Below are positions 16,110-24,560 of a stretch of 64,000 nt of DNA, in pieces. Source of the stretch: Azospirillum brasilense (GTDB lineage: Bacteria > Pseudomonadota > Alphaproteobacteria > Azospirillales > Azospirillaceae). How positions within the stretch are numbered: the stretch's first letter is position 1; every line of letters begins with the position of its first letter. The DNA is taken from positions 124,001 through 188,000 of the forward strand of contig NZ_VITI01000005.1 of NCBI RefSeq assembly GCF_007827795.1, given 5' to 3'. Under the pieces are notes generated by a model. It did not search any database. It worked only from the letters and a program-made list of their open reading frames with translations, and was not told where the DNA came from. The position numbers and the translations under genes were made by a program.

Positions 16110-16658
16110 ATGCGGTTCGTCTACGTTCACTCCGCGGCAGCGCCCGCCGGCCAGTTCGTCCAACACATTGCCGCAGTGGCCGACGCCCACATCGTTCATG
16201 ACACCAGCGTCGACCGGGCCAGGTACGACGCTCTGCTGGCCCTGCTCGATGAAGGCGACGAACTCCTCACCCCCGGTCTCGAGCATCTCGGCGACACCAC
16301 CCGTGCAGCACTGGCGTCGTTGCGCCGTGCGATGGACGCTGGCATCCGCGTCACCCTGCTGCGGGAGGGTCTGGATGGGGCCGTCATCCTCCAGATTGCA
16401 GCGCTTCTCGGGGCTCTCCCCGGCACCGAAGACGCGCCGCGGCCCCTTCAGGGCTGCCGTGCCTACGGCCGTGCGACGTCGGAGCGTGTCGCCAGAATCC
16501 TCGCCCTGTCCGCGGACGGCGCTCCGATCCGGACGATCGCGGCGGCCGTCGGGTTGTCCATCGCCACCGTCGTGCGTGTTCGGCATGCCCATCGGGCTAC
16601 CCTGAGCGCGCTCCGGAGCGCCGACCGCCTCGCCGAGTGCCTGGGCAGCGCCCACTGA
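16110..16658 (+). CDS. Serine-resolvase-like protein with degenerate active site
   Basis: A 182-residue protein with resolvase layout: an N-terminal MRFVYVHSA where active resolvases read YARVS, a LLALLDEGDELLTPGLEHLGDTT stretch matching the LRxGDTLVVxKLDRLGRS block, and a C-terminal helix-turn-helix (ARILALSADGAPIRTIAAAV then SIATVVRVRHAH). The catalytic Arg and Asp positions are replaced, so strand exchange is unlikely and a regulatory DNA-binding role is more plausible. The ATG has an ACAGGAG ribosome site. A second protein of this kind lies at 18994-19539. Confidence 0.65.
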   Translation: MRFVYVHSAAAPAGQFVQHIAAVADAHIVHDTSVDRARYDALLALLDEGDELLTPGLEHLGDTTRAALASLRRAMDAGIRVTLLREGLDGAVILQIAALLGALPGTEDAPRPLQGCRAYGRATSERVARILALSADGAPIRTIAAAVGLSIATVVRVRHAHRATLSALRSADRLAECLGSAH

Positions 16659-16682
16659 TCCCGCCGCCACGGAGCCGACGTC

Positions 16683-17012
16683 ATGAAGCCGAACCGCTGC
16701 ATCGTGATCCATCTCGACGGTCCCCGTTCGCTGAAGACGGTCGCCGTGTCGCTCGAGCGCTGCGTCGTCATGAGCAACCGCTACACGCCCGACGGGCTCT
16801 ATGACTCCAGCGAGCTTCTCGACCGGCCGCCGACGCCGGGTGAGGCGCATCAGGCCCTGTGCGCAGCGCCTCAGAGCCAGAGCTTCGCCGCACTGTCGCC
16901 GAAGGACCGTGCGGGCGTTCTCGGGCGGCTGGCCCACATCGCGGCCGGGCTTCTTCCGCAGGACGCGCCCCGCGCCCGCCGGCGGTGTGGTGGCGGGGGT
17001 GCCGGTTCGTGA
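16683..17012 (+). CDS. Hypothetical small protein
   Basis: A 109-residue frame starting 24 nt after the resolvase-like gene on the same strand, with a weak GGAG ribosome site. The first 70 residues look like a folded protein (MKPNRCIVIHLDG, then LERCVVMSNRYTPDGLYD); the end is Ala/Arg/Gly-rich. I recognise no family. Coding status rests on position, start signal and composition only. Confidence 0.45.
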   Translation: MKPNRCIVIHLDGPRSLKTVAVSLERCVVMSNRYTPDGLYDSSELLDRPPTPGEAHQALCAAPQSQSFAALSPKDRAGVLGRLAHIAAGLLPQDAPRARRRCGGGGAGS

Positions 17013-17381
17013 CGTCGGCAACTCCAGCAGGGCGATTGCCGCGGCCGGGCGCGGCCTCTTCGACAGCAACGGTCAACTCCAAGCCCGCCACGTGAGGAGG
17101 AGAGCGAGACACCGGTCGTCCGACACCCCGTCGTGGGAGGTGGCACCGGCCGCTCCGACCCGTGCGGGACCTCCGCCAGCGTCGAAGCGGGACGTCTTCG
17201 TCTCGCCTCCACCCTCCTCGCAGCCCGCTGCTGGCCGGCGGCGGAGTGTGCGGGGGGCGCGCGTGTGCCTGCGGGGTTGGCGAGGGGGAGGGTTCCTGGC
17301 TCCCCCTGATCGGTTCCTCTGCCCTGGGGGGCTTATCCGTGTCGGTATGCGTAGATGTAGGGAGGACCTGTCTCACCGTGC
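17013..17381. other. Gene-free stretch
   Basis: GC-rich sequence between two converging genes (16683 + and 17382 -). Several overlapping frames are open but are low-complexity (Arg/Pro/Gly-rich) and lack ribosome sites. I see no clear terminator or repeat. Confidence 0.5.
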
Positions 17382-18755
17382 CTAGGATGCTGCCTCCTGC
17401 TTCTGCTTCCGTCGGTACCAAGTCGCCCGGGACACGCCTTCGGCCTCCCAAGGCTTGTCGTTGCTGATGCCGTTGGCCGCCAAGTAGGTGGCGCGGTCTT
17501 GGCCGGTGTGGTCCGCGCGCCACTTTTCGCGGTCGCGGCGGCGCTTCTCGTCGTCATCGATCAGGCGCGTCATGTGCCTCATCTCCTGGGAGTTGATCTC
17601 GAGGAGCTCGATGAGACGCGCCTTCTTGTACGTCCAGATCGGGCTGACGGTCTTGCCGCCGTGCTGGACCCGTTCGCCTGCGGCGGCCCGGTGAGCGAGC
17701 TCGAGCAGCGTCGAGCAGTGCCGGCCGAAGTCGCCGTCGACGTACCAGTCGGGCAGGATGAGGCGCGCCCACGCTTCGATCTCCGCCGCGAGCCGGTGGG
17801 CGGGAATGACCCTGGCGAGCTGGCAGGCGCCGAGGTGGCCGAAGAGGTCGAGTCCGGCCCGCCGTCCGGCGCCGGCGGCCTGGACGACGCCGGACTCGTG
17901 CCGAAGCTTCGCGAGACAGCGTAGATCTTCGAGGACGCCCCAATGCCAGTGCTCGCGGTTGAAGAGCTTGTGGCCGAGCCGCTGGTGCTCCTCGACGGCT
18001 TCGCGGGACGCGACTGTCCGTTCGCCCCGGGCGCGCCGCAACGGCACGATCTCCGCCGAGCGAGGAGCCGGCCCATCCCCACTGGAGGGAAGAACGGCTT
18101 CCGCGAAGGTCCCGAAGTCGTAGCGCACGATGTTGCCGTCCGCGTCGTTGCTCCAGATGACCTCCACCGTCTTGCCGGACCGGCTGTTGACGGAGCCGAC
18201 CACCCGCAGGATGCGGCTCAGGTCGACCGCCGCGGGGTCGGCGCCGAAATCCCGGAAGGACCGGACCAGGGCCCGGTTGATCGCCATCGCCCGGCCGGCC
18301 TCGGCGCGGGGAACCGGCTCCCGCCAGAACCACTTCAGATACAGCCCACGGCCGGAATGAACGATGCAGGACGGGCGGGGGATTTCCCATTCATCGCACT
18401 CGCACAAGACCAGACGGGCGACCACGTCGATGCCCTTCCCGTCGGACATCACCGGCGACTTATAGGAGTCGAGATCGACGTAGGCGTGGGTGATGTGGGA
18501 CAGATGGACCGCGCGCCGCGACGGCCTCTCGAAAATGCCTTGGGACATGTAGACATCGGTTCCGCGTCCTCGGACACCGAGGACGGCGGCGAGCTGGTCG
18601 AGTTGGTGATGATCCTGGATCATGCGGCCTCCGCGCTGAAGCTGGTTCAGCGTCCACCAGCCGGAGGCGGGCAGCACCCGGCCCTCAAGGCGGTCTTCGG
18701 GCACGGTCGGCAGGGCGACGGGAAGGCGCGGAATGCTGGTCGGCAAGGCGGTCAC
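17382..18755 (-). CDS. Primase-type plasmid replication protein
   Basis: A 457-residue protein resembling the archaeo-eukaryotic primase/RepB-like replication proteins of alphaproteobacterial plasmids. The three catalytic blocks are visible: HAYVDLDSYK (about residue 93, acidic pair), CIVHSGRGLYLKWFW (about 138) and VDLSRILRVVGSVNSRSGK (about 185). The C-terminus ends in a WEAEGVSRATWYRRK helix-turn-helix. GTG at 18755 was chosen because it follows an AGGAG site by 8 nt and keeps the conserved GWWTLNQLQ region. Its presence suggests the excised element may replicate. Confidence 0.72.
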   Translation of the reverse strand: MTALPTSIPRLPVALPTVPEDRLEGRVLPASGWWTLNQLQRGGRMIQDHHQLDQLAAVLGVRGRGTDVYMSQGIFERPSRRAVHLSHITHAYVDLDSYKSPVMSDGKGIDVVARLVLCECDEWEIPRPSCIVHSGRGLYLKWFWREPVPRAEAGRAMAINRALVRSFRDFGADPAAVDLSRILRVVGSVNSRSGKTVEVIWSNDADGNIVRYDFGTFAEAVLPSSGDGPAPRSAEIVPLRRARGERTVASREAVEEHQRLGHKLFNREHWHWGVLEDLRCLAKLRHESGVVQAAGAGRRAGLDLFGHLGACQLARVIPAHRLAAEIEAWARLILPDWYVDGDFGRHCSTLLELAHRAAAGERVQHGGKTVSPIWTYKKARLIELLEINSQEMRHMTRLIDDDEKRRRDREKWRADHTGQDRATYLAANGISNDKPWEAEGVSRATWYRRKQKQEAAS

Positions 18756-18993
18756 GGCAAGGTCTCCTGGAAGCCGGAGACTGCTGGACAGCAGGCGGGG
18801 ATGACCCCATTTGCGGGGAGCTGCGGCATGTGCGGTCTCACGTGCGCGGCCGGCGCGGGGGCCGCCACAGCCCTCACGCCATCCGGGTTCGAGGGCCCGA
18901 GCCGGCAAGCTCGGGCCCTCCTCGTTGCAGGGCAGTTGGGGGAATCGGGGGTGGGCGCAAGCAGGGGTGTCGTGGACGGCGGGGTGCGATGGC

Positions 18994-19539
18994 TCAGGTC
19001 GACTGATGGCGCTTGCGGACGCTGTCGATGGTGGCCCAGGCGACACCGATATCCTTGGCGATGGCATTGACCGTTTCGCCGTTCCCGAGCCGGCGCATCA
19101 CCTCCTCGTCGGGGATCGGCCGCACCCGCTTCCGTCCGCTACCGTTGCGGGGCGACATCGGGCTCGCCGCCACTTCCGGACTGTGGCCGATCCCGCCAAC
19201 TCCGTCCGGCTGCAACCCCGTCGAGGAGAGGCTGCGCAGCAATCCGAGAGCCTGGATAACGGTTCGGGTCGTGTGGTTCTCCGCGAGGATCACCAGTTCG
19301 GCCCTCGCCTTGAGGACGTCCTGAGCCAGTCCATCCAGTTCGTGAATAGAGTCCGCGGCCTGTCGGACCGATCGGATGATCAGCGTGTCCTCACCTCGCA
19401 TGAGCTGGCGGATGTTCAGCAGCGCCTTGCGGCCTTGTCCCAAGTTGTCATGCAGGACGCAGTCGCAGCCGACCTCGGTGAGAGCCGCCCGATTTTCGCT
19501 GAGGGCGTCGTTGGAGCAGTAGGCATATCCGATTTTCAT
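18994..19539 (-). CDS. Serine-resolvase-like protein with altered catalytic residues
   Basis: A 181-residue protein with the small-resolvase layout. MKIGYAYCSNDAL corresponds to MxIGYARVSTxDQ; the Ser is kept but the preceding Arg is Tyr. The block TLIIRSVRQAADSIHEL replaces the usual TLVVxKLDRLxRSxxDL, losing the Asp. The C-terminus is a helix-turn-helix (EEVMRRLGNGETVNAIAKDI then WATIDSVRKRHQ). It probably still binds DNA; recombination is doubtful. It is read away from the RHH-like gene at 19784. Confidence 0.68.
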   Translation of the reverse strand: MKIGYAYCSNDALSENRAALTEVGCDCVLHDNLGQGRKALLNIRQLMRGEDTLIIRSVRQAADSIHELDGLAQDVLKARAELVILAENHTTRTVIQALGLLRSLSSTGLQPDGVGGIGHSPEVAASPMSPRNGSGRKRVRPIPDEEVMRRLGNGETVNAIAKDIGVAWATIDSVRKRHQST

Positions 19540-19783
19540 GATGGTGCTCGTTGGGGCGGTTTTCGACGCTGCCCAGATGGGAGCCCTGGAGATGGCGCAT
19601 CCTCCGATGTCGGAAAATTATCGGGCCGTTCGACGGGAACCGGCTCCGGGAGGCGAGCACAAATCTGCTTGATTGTGGGCTTCTGGCGGTGCCGTTGCCG
19701 GGCAGGCCACCGTTCGTGCGATGGGCTTGCGTCAACTTCGCCAGGAACCAAGTCCGATACCTCTACCAGTAGAGGAGACGACC

Positions 19784-20251
19784 TTGCCCCGAGCAGACTG
19801 GCAACGGAAATGGCGGGAGAGGGCTCGCGCCAAGGGCTTCCGTCAGATGACGGTCCACCTCGATGAACGCGAGGTGGCGCTGCTCGACGCCGTGGCCTTT
19901 GCCGTCACGGTGGCGCATCCGGACCTGGGCAGCGGTGACGTGCCCCGCAGCCGCGTGCCCAGCCGGACGGCTGCGTTGCGGATCGTCCTCAAGGCGGCTC
20001 TCGGCGGAATCTCGGCCCTGTCGCACGATGAGGCGGCCTTGGCGATGCACTGGGTTCGGCTGGCGAGTTGGGCGACGTGGCGTCGCGACCGTGGCGACGC
20101 GCCGCCGGAACTGGTCGAATCCTCGGAAACTGCGCATCAGGCTGCGGCGGCCGCACGAGTACGGACGCATCTGCTGTCCGTTGCCGACCAAGTGCTCCAG
20201 CGTATCGGCGTTGAGAACCTCACGGACGGTTCCGAGCCGGAGACGTCCTGA
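19784..20251 (+). CDS. Putative ribbon-helix-helix-like DNA-binding protein
   Basis: A 155-residue protein. The N-terminal segment RADWQRKWRERARAKGFRQM then TVHLDEREVALLDAVA has the short basic strand plus helix pattern of ribbon-helix-helix proteins; the rest is helical. TTG at 19784 was chosen because AGAGGAG lies 7 nt upstream; the longer frame from 19673 has no such signal. Probably a regulator of the element, but the family match is weak. Confidence 0.55.
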   Translation: MPRADWQRKWRERARAKGFRQMTVHLDEREVALLDAVAFAVTVAHPDLGSGDVPRSRVPSRTAALRIVLKAALGGISALSHDEAALAMHWVRLASWATWRRDRGDAPPELVESSETAHQAAAAARVRTHLLSVADQVLQRIGVENLTDGSEPETS

Positions 20252-20380
20252 TAAGCCGACAGGAAGGGGAGGACAGCGGGCTGGTGCGAGGGATGCGTGC
20301 AACCTCGAGCCGGTCCGGCCATGACGAGGCGGCGGGACCGCCGGCACCGACGCGCTCCGATACCTGCCGAGTCTTTCGCA

Positions 20381-20494
20381 ATGGCTCCATGGGCTCTTCG
20401 GGAGAATCTGGTTCCCACGCTGGAGGAAAGGCTGAACCGAGATTTCATCGATTCTCCGAGATTCCGTAATCGGATAAAAAGATCGAAGAAATAG
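20381..20494 (+). CDS. Possible small ORF, 37 residues
   Basis: MAPWALRENLVPTLEERL then a basic tail ending RIKRSKK reads like real protein, and it ends 13 nt before the next start. The ribosome site is poor. It may be a fragment of a lost gene rather than a functional peptide. Confidence 0.25.
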   Translation: MAPWALRENLVPTLEERLNRDFIDSPRFRNRIKRSKK

Positions 20495-20507
20495 CGGGGA
20501 TTACCTC

Positions 20508-21011
20508 ATGAACACGATCGCGAAGCCGTACTTCGATCAGTACTCATGGTCCAAGCGCCTGCCGCACTAATATTGCTCCGCGCGTCGTGGCGTCGAGCGG
20601 TGGATTGATCTTCATGGTCGCGGCGTGCCGTCCGGGATTTCCATCCATCGAGGAGATGGCGACTACCAGCTCACCGCCCCGGACCCCTTCTTCGGCTCCC
20701 TGACGGTTCGGGAGGACGCCCTGTGCAGAACCGAAGTCTTCCGATACAACGCCCTGCACGACTGGGATGTCGTACAGCGGGCCGTTCACCTCGTTCGTCG
20801 GGAAATCAAGCGTCCCGAGCGGGTTCTGGCGGCCTTGGTGCTGTTGCGATCCGAGGTCGAGGTTGCCCGCGACTACGTCCGCCGCAAACGGCTTCCCAGC
20901 CGGACGCAGGAGGCCGTCCTTGACTTCGCCCAGCGAAACGAGCTGACAGTCACGATGCACCACAGGGCGGCGCTTGCGCGGGTGTTCACTCGGTCCGGGC
21001 AAACGCCGTAG
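20508..21011 (+). pseudogene. Unknown gene interrupted by an in-frame ochre stop
   Basis: An ATG at 20508 opens a frame that reads MNTIAKPYFDQYSWSKRLPH and then TAA (20568-20570). The same frame continues without a break for another 146 codons to TAG at 21009, with protein-like composition (ERWIDLHGRGVPSGISIHRG, later DWDVVQRAVHLVRREIKRPE). One C-to-T change, CAA to TAA, would explain it. Re-initiation at GTG 20625 is possible but lacks a ribosome site. I recognise no family for the roughly 167-residue product. It converges on the helicase remnant at 21060. Confidence 0.55.
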
Positions 21012-21059
21012 TAGCTCGCATATGGGATGTGACCCACCCAGCCCTCCTGCCGACGGCGG

Positions 21060-22165
21060 CTATTCACATTCCCCGGACGAGGCCATGGTCCAGGCGCGGC
21101 GGAGGCGATCACGGCTGGCCGCGCGCAGCTTCTGGAGGCCGGCGTCGCGGGCCATGGCGGTGATGGCGTCCTCGCCCGTGATGCCCTCGTCCTTCACGGC
21201 CCTCGCCAGGGCAACCAGCTCCGGCAAGGCAATCTCATCGACAGGCCGGGGCTCGTCCCCGGCCGGGCGTCGGAAGGACGGCCACCGGGTCTGGTCCGCG
21301 CCGGCGGGCCAGAAGAAGGCGCCGACCTCCTCCTGCACCATCGGGAAGCGAGCGCGGGCCAGAGTGACGACGCGGTCGCGGATCTTGGAACCGGTGCGAA
21401 GCCAGCCGTGCGTGCGCGCGATCCGGCGGGCGAGAACGTCGTCGCGGACCGGCCCCTCCACAGTGATGACGTGGTCGATCATCGCCTGGAGCGGGGCGGT
21501 GTACTCCCGGTCGAAGAAGGCGTCCGGGTTGACGGCGCACACCACCGATCTCGGATCGGCCTCGGAGAACCGGCCATCCACGTCGGGTGGCGGTTCGGCG
21601 CTCGCGTTGCGGGCATAGGCCACGGATGGCTGCATCAGGTCGGAGCCCTGGAACAGGTCGTCGGCCGGACGATGCCCCGTTCCATCGGGGGCTTCGTCGT
21701 GTTGCCCGACATCATCCAAGGGCGGCGCAACATCCTCCGCGTCCACCGCGGCGTCGACGGTCGTCGTGCCGTCCGCTGCGGCCACCGCGTCCAGGGCGGC
21801 TTCCTCGAGCCGCCGGACCTCTTCCGCGCGGCGCGCACGGCTCGCTTCCAGCAGGGCCGACAGGCGTGCATCGACCTTGTCCAGCGCGCCGTCGTGATCG
21901 TGCGCTGGCCGGCGGGGACGGCGTCGATGCGCCAGGTCTTGGGCGCCACGAACGCGGGTTCCGACGTCAGGGTCAGCTCGACCGACTCCAGCGGAGCGTC
22001 GCCGTCGTTGACCAGCACCAGCTCACGCAGGACCGGGACCGCGTTCTGATGGAAGGCGAGGTTCAGACGAGGCGTCAACGTCGCCTCGATGCGGACGGGC
22101 GGAGGCGCCTCCGCCGGCGCCCGATCCATCACAACATCCAGCACCGCTTCGTTGTTGTCGCTCAT
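21060..22165 (-). pseudogene. Fused remnant of a giant DUF4011/DUF3320 helicase
   Basis: The N-terminal part from ATG 22165 (MSDNNEAVLDVVMDRA, then LTPRLNLAFHQNAVPVLREL and VAPKTWRIDAVPAGQ) looks like the extreme N-terminus of the large DUF4011 helicases. Near 21900-21915 the coding frame shifts by 2, and the other frame carries on with DKVDARLSALLEASRARRAE and then a DUF3320 domain (ITVEGPVRDDVLARRIARTH, GSKIRDRVVTLA), which normally lies at the C-terminus of the same kind of protein. The helicase middle is missing. An internal deletion plus frame loss is the simple explanation. Confidence 0.7.
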
Positions 22166-22276
22166 GATAACCGCCGCCCCGGTATGAAAGATCGTGTTTG
22201 TCGCTTCTTTGGCGCGAAGCCAAAGCTTACCACACACGCTTTTTGGGATGCGACCGATCGTTGGGCCGGCGCCGTC

Positions 22277-23353
22277 CTACGCCGGCCAGTAGAGCCGCTT
22301 CAACGCCAGAAGCCGCTTCGCCTCGACGTCCAGGGCGTCGTAGTGCTCGAGCGCGAGCGCCACGAGGTCGTCGAGGTCGAGCAGGGACAGCGGGACGGCC
22401 GCGCGGTCGGCCTCGTATTTCGCATCGCGGGCGAAGCCGCCGGTCGACACGTAGAGACAGCGGTCCCCCGGCCGCCGGCCGCCGAGGAAGGACCGGACCG
22501 TCGGCGCCCCGATGGCGCCGCTGCGGTGCTTCACCTCCACGAAGATGCGGGGGTCCTCGAGCCCCAGCCCATCCGGCGAAGCGAAGATGTCGCGGCCGCG
22601 GTCGGGGCCGACCGGCGACACGCGCGTCTTGTAGCCCATAGCGCGCAGCAGCCCGGCGACGAACAGCTCCATGTCGCGGGCGCTCAGCTTCGCCAGCCGG
22701 TCCTTGATGAACTCCAATGCCTTGGCTTCCAGATCCTCGAACAGTTCCTGCTCGGCGGCGGCCTCCGCGGCGGAGTCGACCAGGGTGGCGGAGGGCGCCG
22801 GCCCGACGGCGAGGTCCCCGCCCGCGTCGCTTCGTGCATGGACCGACGCGGCGAGGTCCACGGTCGCTTGGTCTTCTGGAGCGGCGAGCAGCGCGTCGAG
22901 TTCCGCCGCCGTGTCGGCCGGCACCTGGAACACGGTGGTGACCGAGCCCAGCGAGTTCTTGGCCGCCACGCTCAGCGCATCGCGCGGCACCGTGCCGATC
23001 CAGGCCACCGGTCGGACGTTCGGGTAGTCGGGGTCGAAGGCCGGTTCGAAGGAGTAGCCGCCGCCGACCGAGCCGACATGGTAGACGCGGCCCTCCGGGT
23101 CGTAGGAGATGACCCGGTCGCCGGCCTGGAGCTCCGACCGGAAGCGATGAAGCTGGCCGGCGTTGTTCCCGACTTCGTAGGCATTCCAGTCCGGCCACTG
23201 CGCCCGCACCAGGGCGACCATCGCCGGCCGGTCCGCGACCGCGGCCAGCGAGCCGAGTTCCGCCCAGCCGATCGCCACCCGGCCGGCATTGCGGAAGCGG
23301 TCGATCAGCGCGCCGCGCTTGCCGGCGCGGACCATCCAGGTCTTTGGGGGCAT
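22277..23353 (-). CDS. Mrr-like restriction endonuclease
   Basis: A 358-residue protein. The N-terminal half (TWMVRAGKRGALIDRF, VAIGWAELGSL, VGNNAGQLHRFRSELQAGDRV, to LGSVTTVF) is the PUA-like region common in modified-DNA restriction enzymes. The C-terminal half is an Mrr_cat PD-(D/E)XK nuclease: MELFVAGLLRAMGYKT, DRGRDIFASPDG (about 253) and IFVEVKHRSG (about 271). Such enzymes cut methylated DNA. The start is 34 nt after the stop of the membrane-protein gene, so it is probably the last gene of the hsd operon. An upstream extension is unlikely. Confidence 0.85.
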   Translation of the reverse strand: MPPKTWMVRAGKRGALIDRFRNAGRVAIGWAELGSLAAVADRPAMVALVRAQWPDWNAYEVGNNAGQLHRFRSELQAGDRVISYDPEGRVYHVGSVGGGYSFEPAFDPDYPNVRPVAWIGTVPRDALSVAAKNSLGSVTTVFQVPADTAAELDALLAAPEDQATVDLAASVHARSDAGGDLAVGPAPSATLVDSAAEAAAEQELFEDLEAKALEFIKDRLAKLSARDMELFVAGLLRAMGYKTRVSPVGPDRGRDIFASPDGLGLEDPRIFVEVKHRSGAIGAPTVRSFLGGRRPGDRCLYVSTGGFARDAKYEADRAAVPLSLLDLDDLVALALEHYDALDVEAKRLLALKRLYWPA

Positions 23354-23387
23354 AAAGGAAACTCTTTCGCTGGTCTCGTCGTCGGGA

Positions 23388-24560
23388 TCAGGGAACGCTG
23401 CGGGGCGGCGGTAGAGGGGCTGGCGGGGGTTTTCCGTGGAACGCCTCAATCTCCGTCACGTCGGTACGCTGGAACTGGATGATTCCCTCGTACGGGGAAG
23501 CCGGCCGGAAAGGCTCGAGCGGGCGCATTTCCGGCCTGCAGCGCTTGGCGTCGGCAGCTTCGATCTTGAAGACGACTGCGCTGCCGGTTTGCAGGATCAG
23601 GCAACCAGACAGCTTACGTGCCTCGGCAATGCCTTTCCCCTCATCCAGACGCTTGACGGTTATCGTCACCGGCATCCCGCCACCAAAGCCGAGCATCCGT
23701 AGGGCGGTTGCCGCTAGCACGCTTCCTCCCGGACAGACCATGACGAGGAATACCGCCACGGCAACCCCGGCAGCGGCAATCCGACTTAACGACGGTTCGC
23801 CCCGGGTTAGCAGGGCATGGAGGGCAAAAACGAAAAGGAATGCTCCTAGGAAGAGAGTGCCGCTCACAAGATCTGAAAGATCAGAGAAGGCATCAAAAAT
23901 TTTCGAAAGAAACATTGGTACGAATGACAGCCAAACTAACAACAAAAAATTTGCAATTACAATAAAATATGCAGTACTTAAAAGATTTTTATGCCATTTC
24001 GTGCCATTTCGAATATTTAGGCGTGTTTCCGCAACAATGATATAAGAAATTCCGATCATTGAGCTTGAAAACAATAAAATAGGTGCGCTGATCCATGATT
24101 GGTTTTCAATTGCCATTCCGATTGGATACGCGGAGATGACTAGAATGGGAAACAAAATGGATGGCAGGTATAATTTGATGTAGTCATATAAAAAATATCT
24201 CAGCGAAGCGGTCATCTGTCCACTCCTCTTATACAAAGCAGGAAAGCGTTCGCGTACTGGCGTATCGGCAGAAAGTTTGATAGTGATAGGCAGCATCAGC
24301 AAAAGTAAAAGCATCAACACCAATGCGGCGAGCATCATCGTAAAGACCAGAAGGAACAGCGCCAGCGCAGCATCGACGGAGGGAAAGGGTGCGCCGACGC
24401 GGGCCATGTACATCCAGACGAGCGGGGCGCCGAGAATGGCGGACAAAGTTGTTGTGATCTTCACCAACCCGGTCAGCCATTCGGCCATTTCTTTGACCTT
24501 TGAGGCGGTTGGCGGAAAGGTGGCAAGCGCACCGTGGGTAGGCAGGTCGGGAATGTCCAT
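23388..24560 (-). CDS. Multi-pass membrane protein of the restriction operon, function unknown
   Basis: A 390-residue protein with about seven to eight hydrophobic helices between residues 30 and 310 and a soluble C-terminal domain of about 85 residues (from MPVTITVKRLDEGKGIAEAR). I recognise no named family. The ATG at 24560 shares a base with the hsdS stop (TGATG), so translation is coupled. The middle of the gene (about 23870-24330) is distinctly AT-rich against a GC-rich neighbourhood. Position between hsdS and an Mrr nuclease suggests a role in the defence operon, for example membrane-level effector action, but this is inference. Confidence 0.75.
   Translation of the reverse strand: MDIPDLPTHGALATFPPTASKVKEMAEWLTGLVKITTTLSAILGAPLVWMYMARVGAPFPSVDAALALFLLVFTMMLAALVLMLLLLLMLPITIKLSADTPVRERFPALYKRSGQMTASLRYFLYDYIKLYLPSILFPILVISAYPIGMAIENQSWISAPILLFSSSMIGISYIIVAETRLNIRNGTKWHKNLLSTAYFIVIANFLLLVWLSFVPMFLSKIFDAFSDLSDLVSGTLFLGAFLFVFALHALLTRGEPSLSRIAAAGVAVAVFLVMVCPGGSVLAATALRMLGFGGGMPVTITVKRLDEGKGIAEARKLSGCLILQTGSAVVFKIEAADAKRCRPEMRPLEPFRPASPYEGIIQFQRTDVTEIEAFHGKPPPAPLPPPRSVP

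Noticed and set aside
20544..21002. A 152-codon - strand frame opposite the ochre-interrupted gene
   Set aside because: The + strand product is more protein-like, has a clear start region, and the - frame shows no ribosome site or motif.
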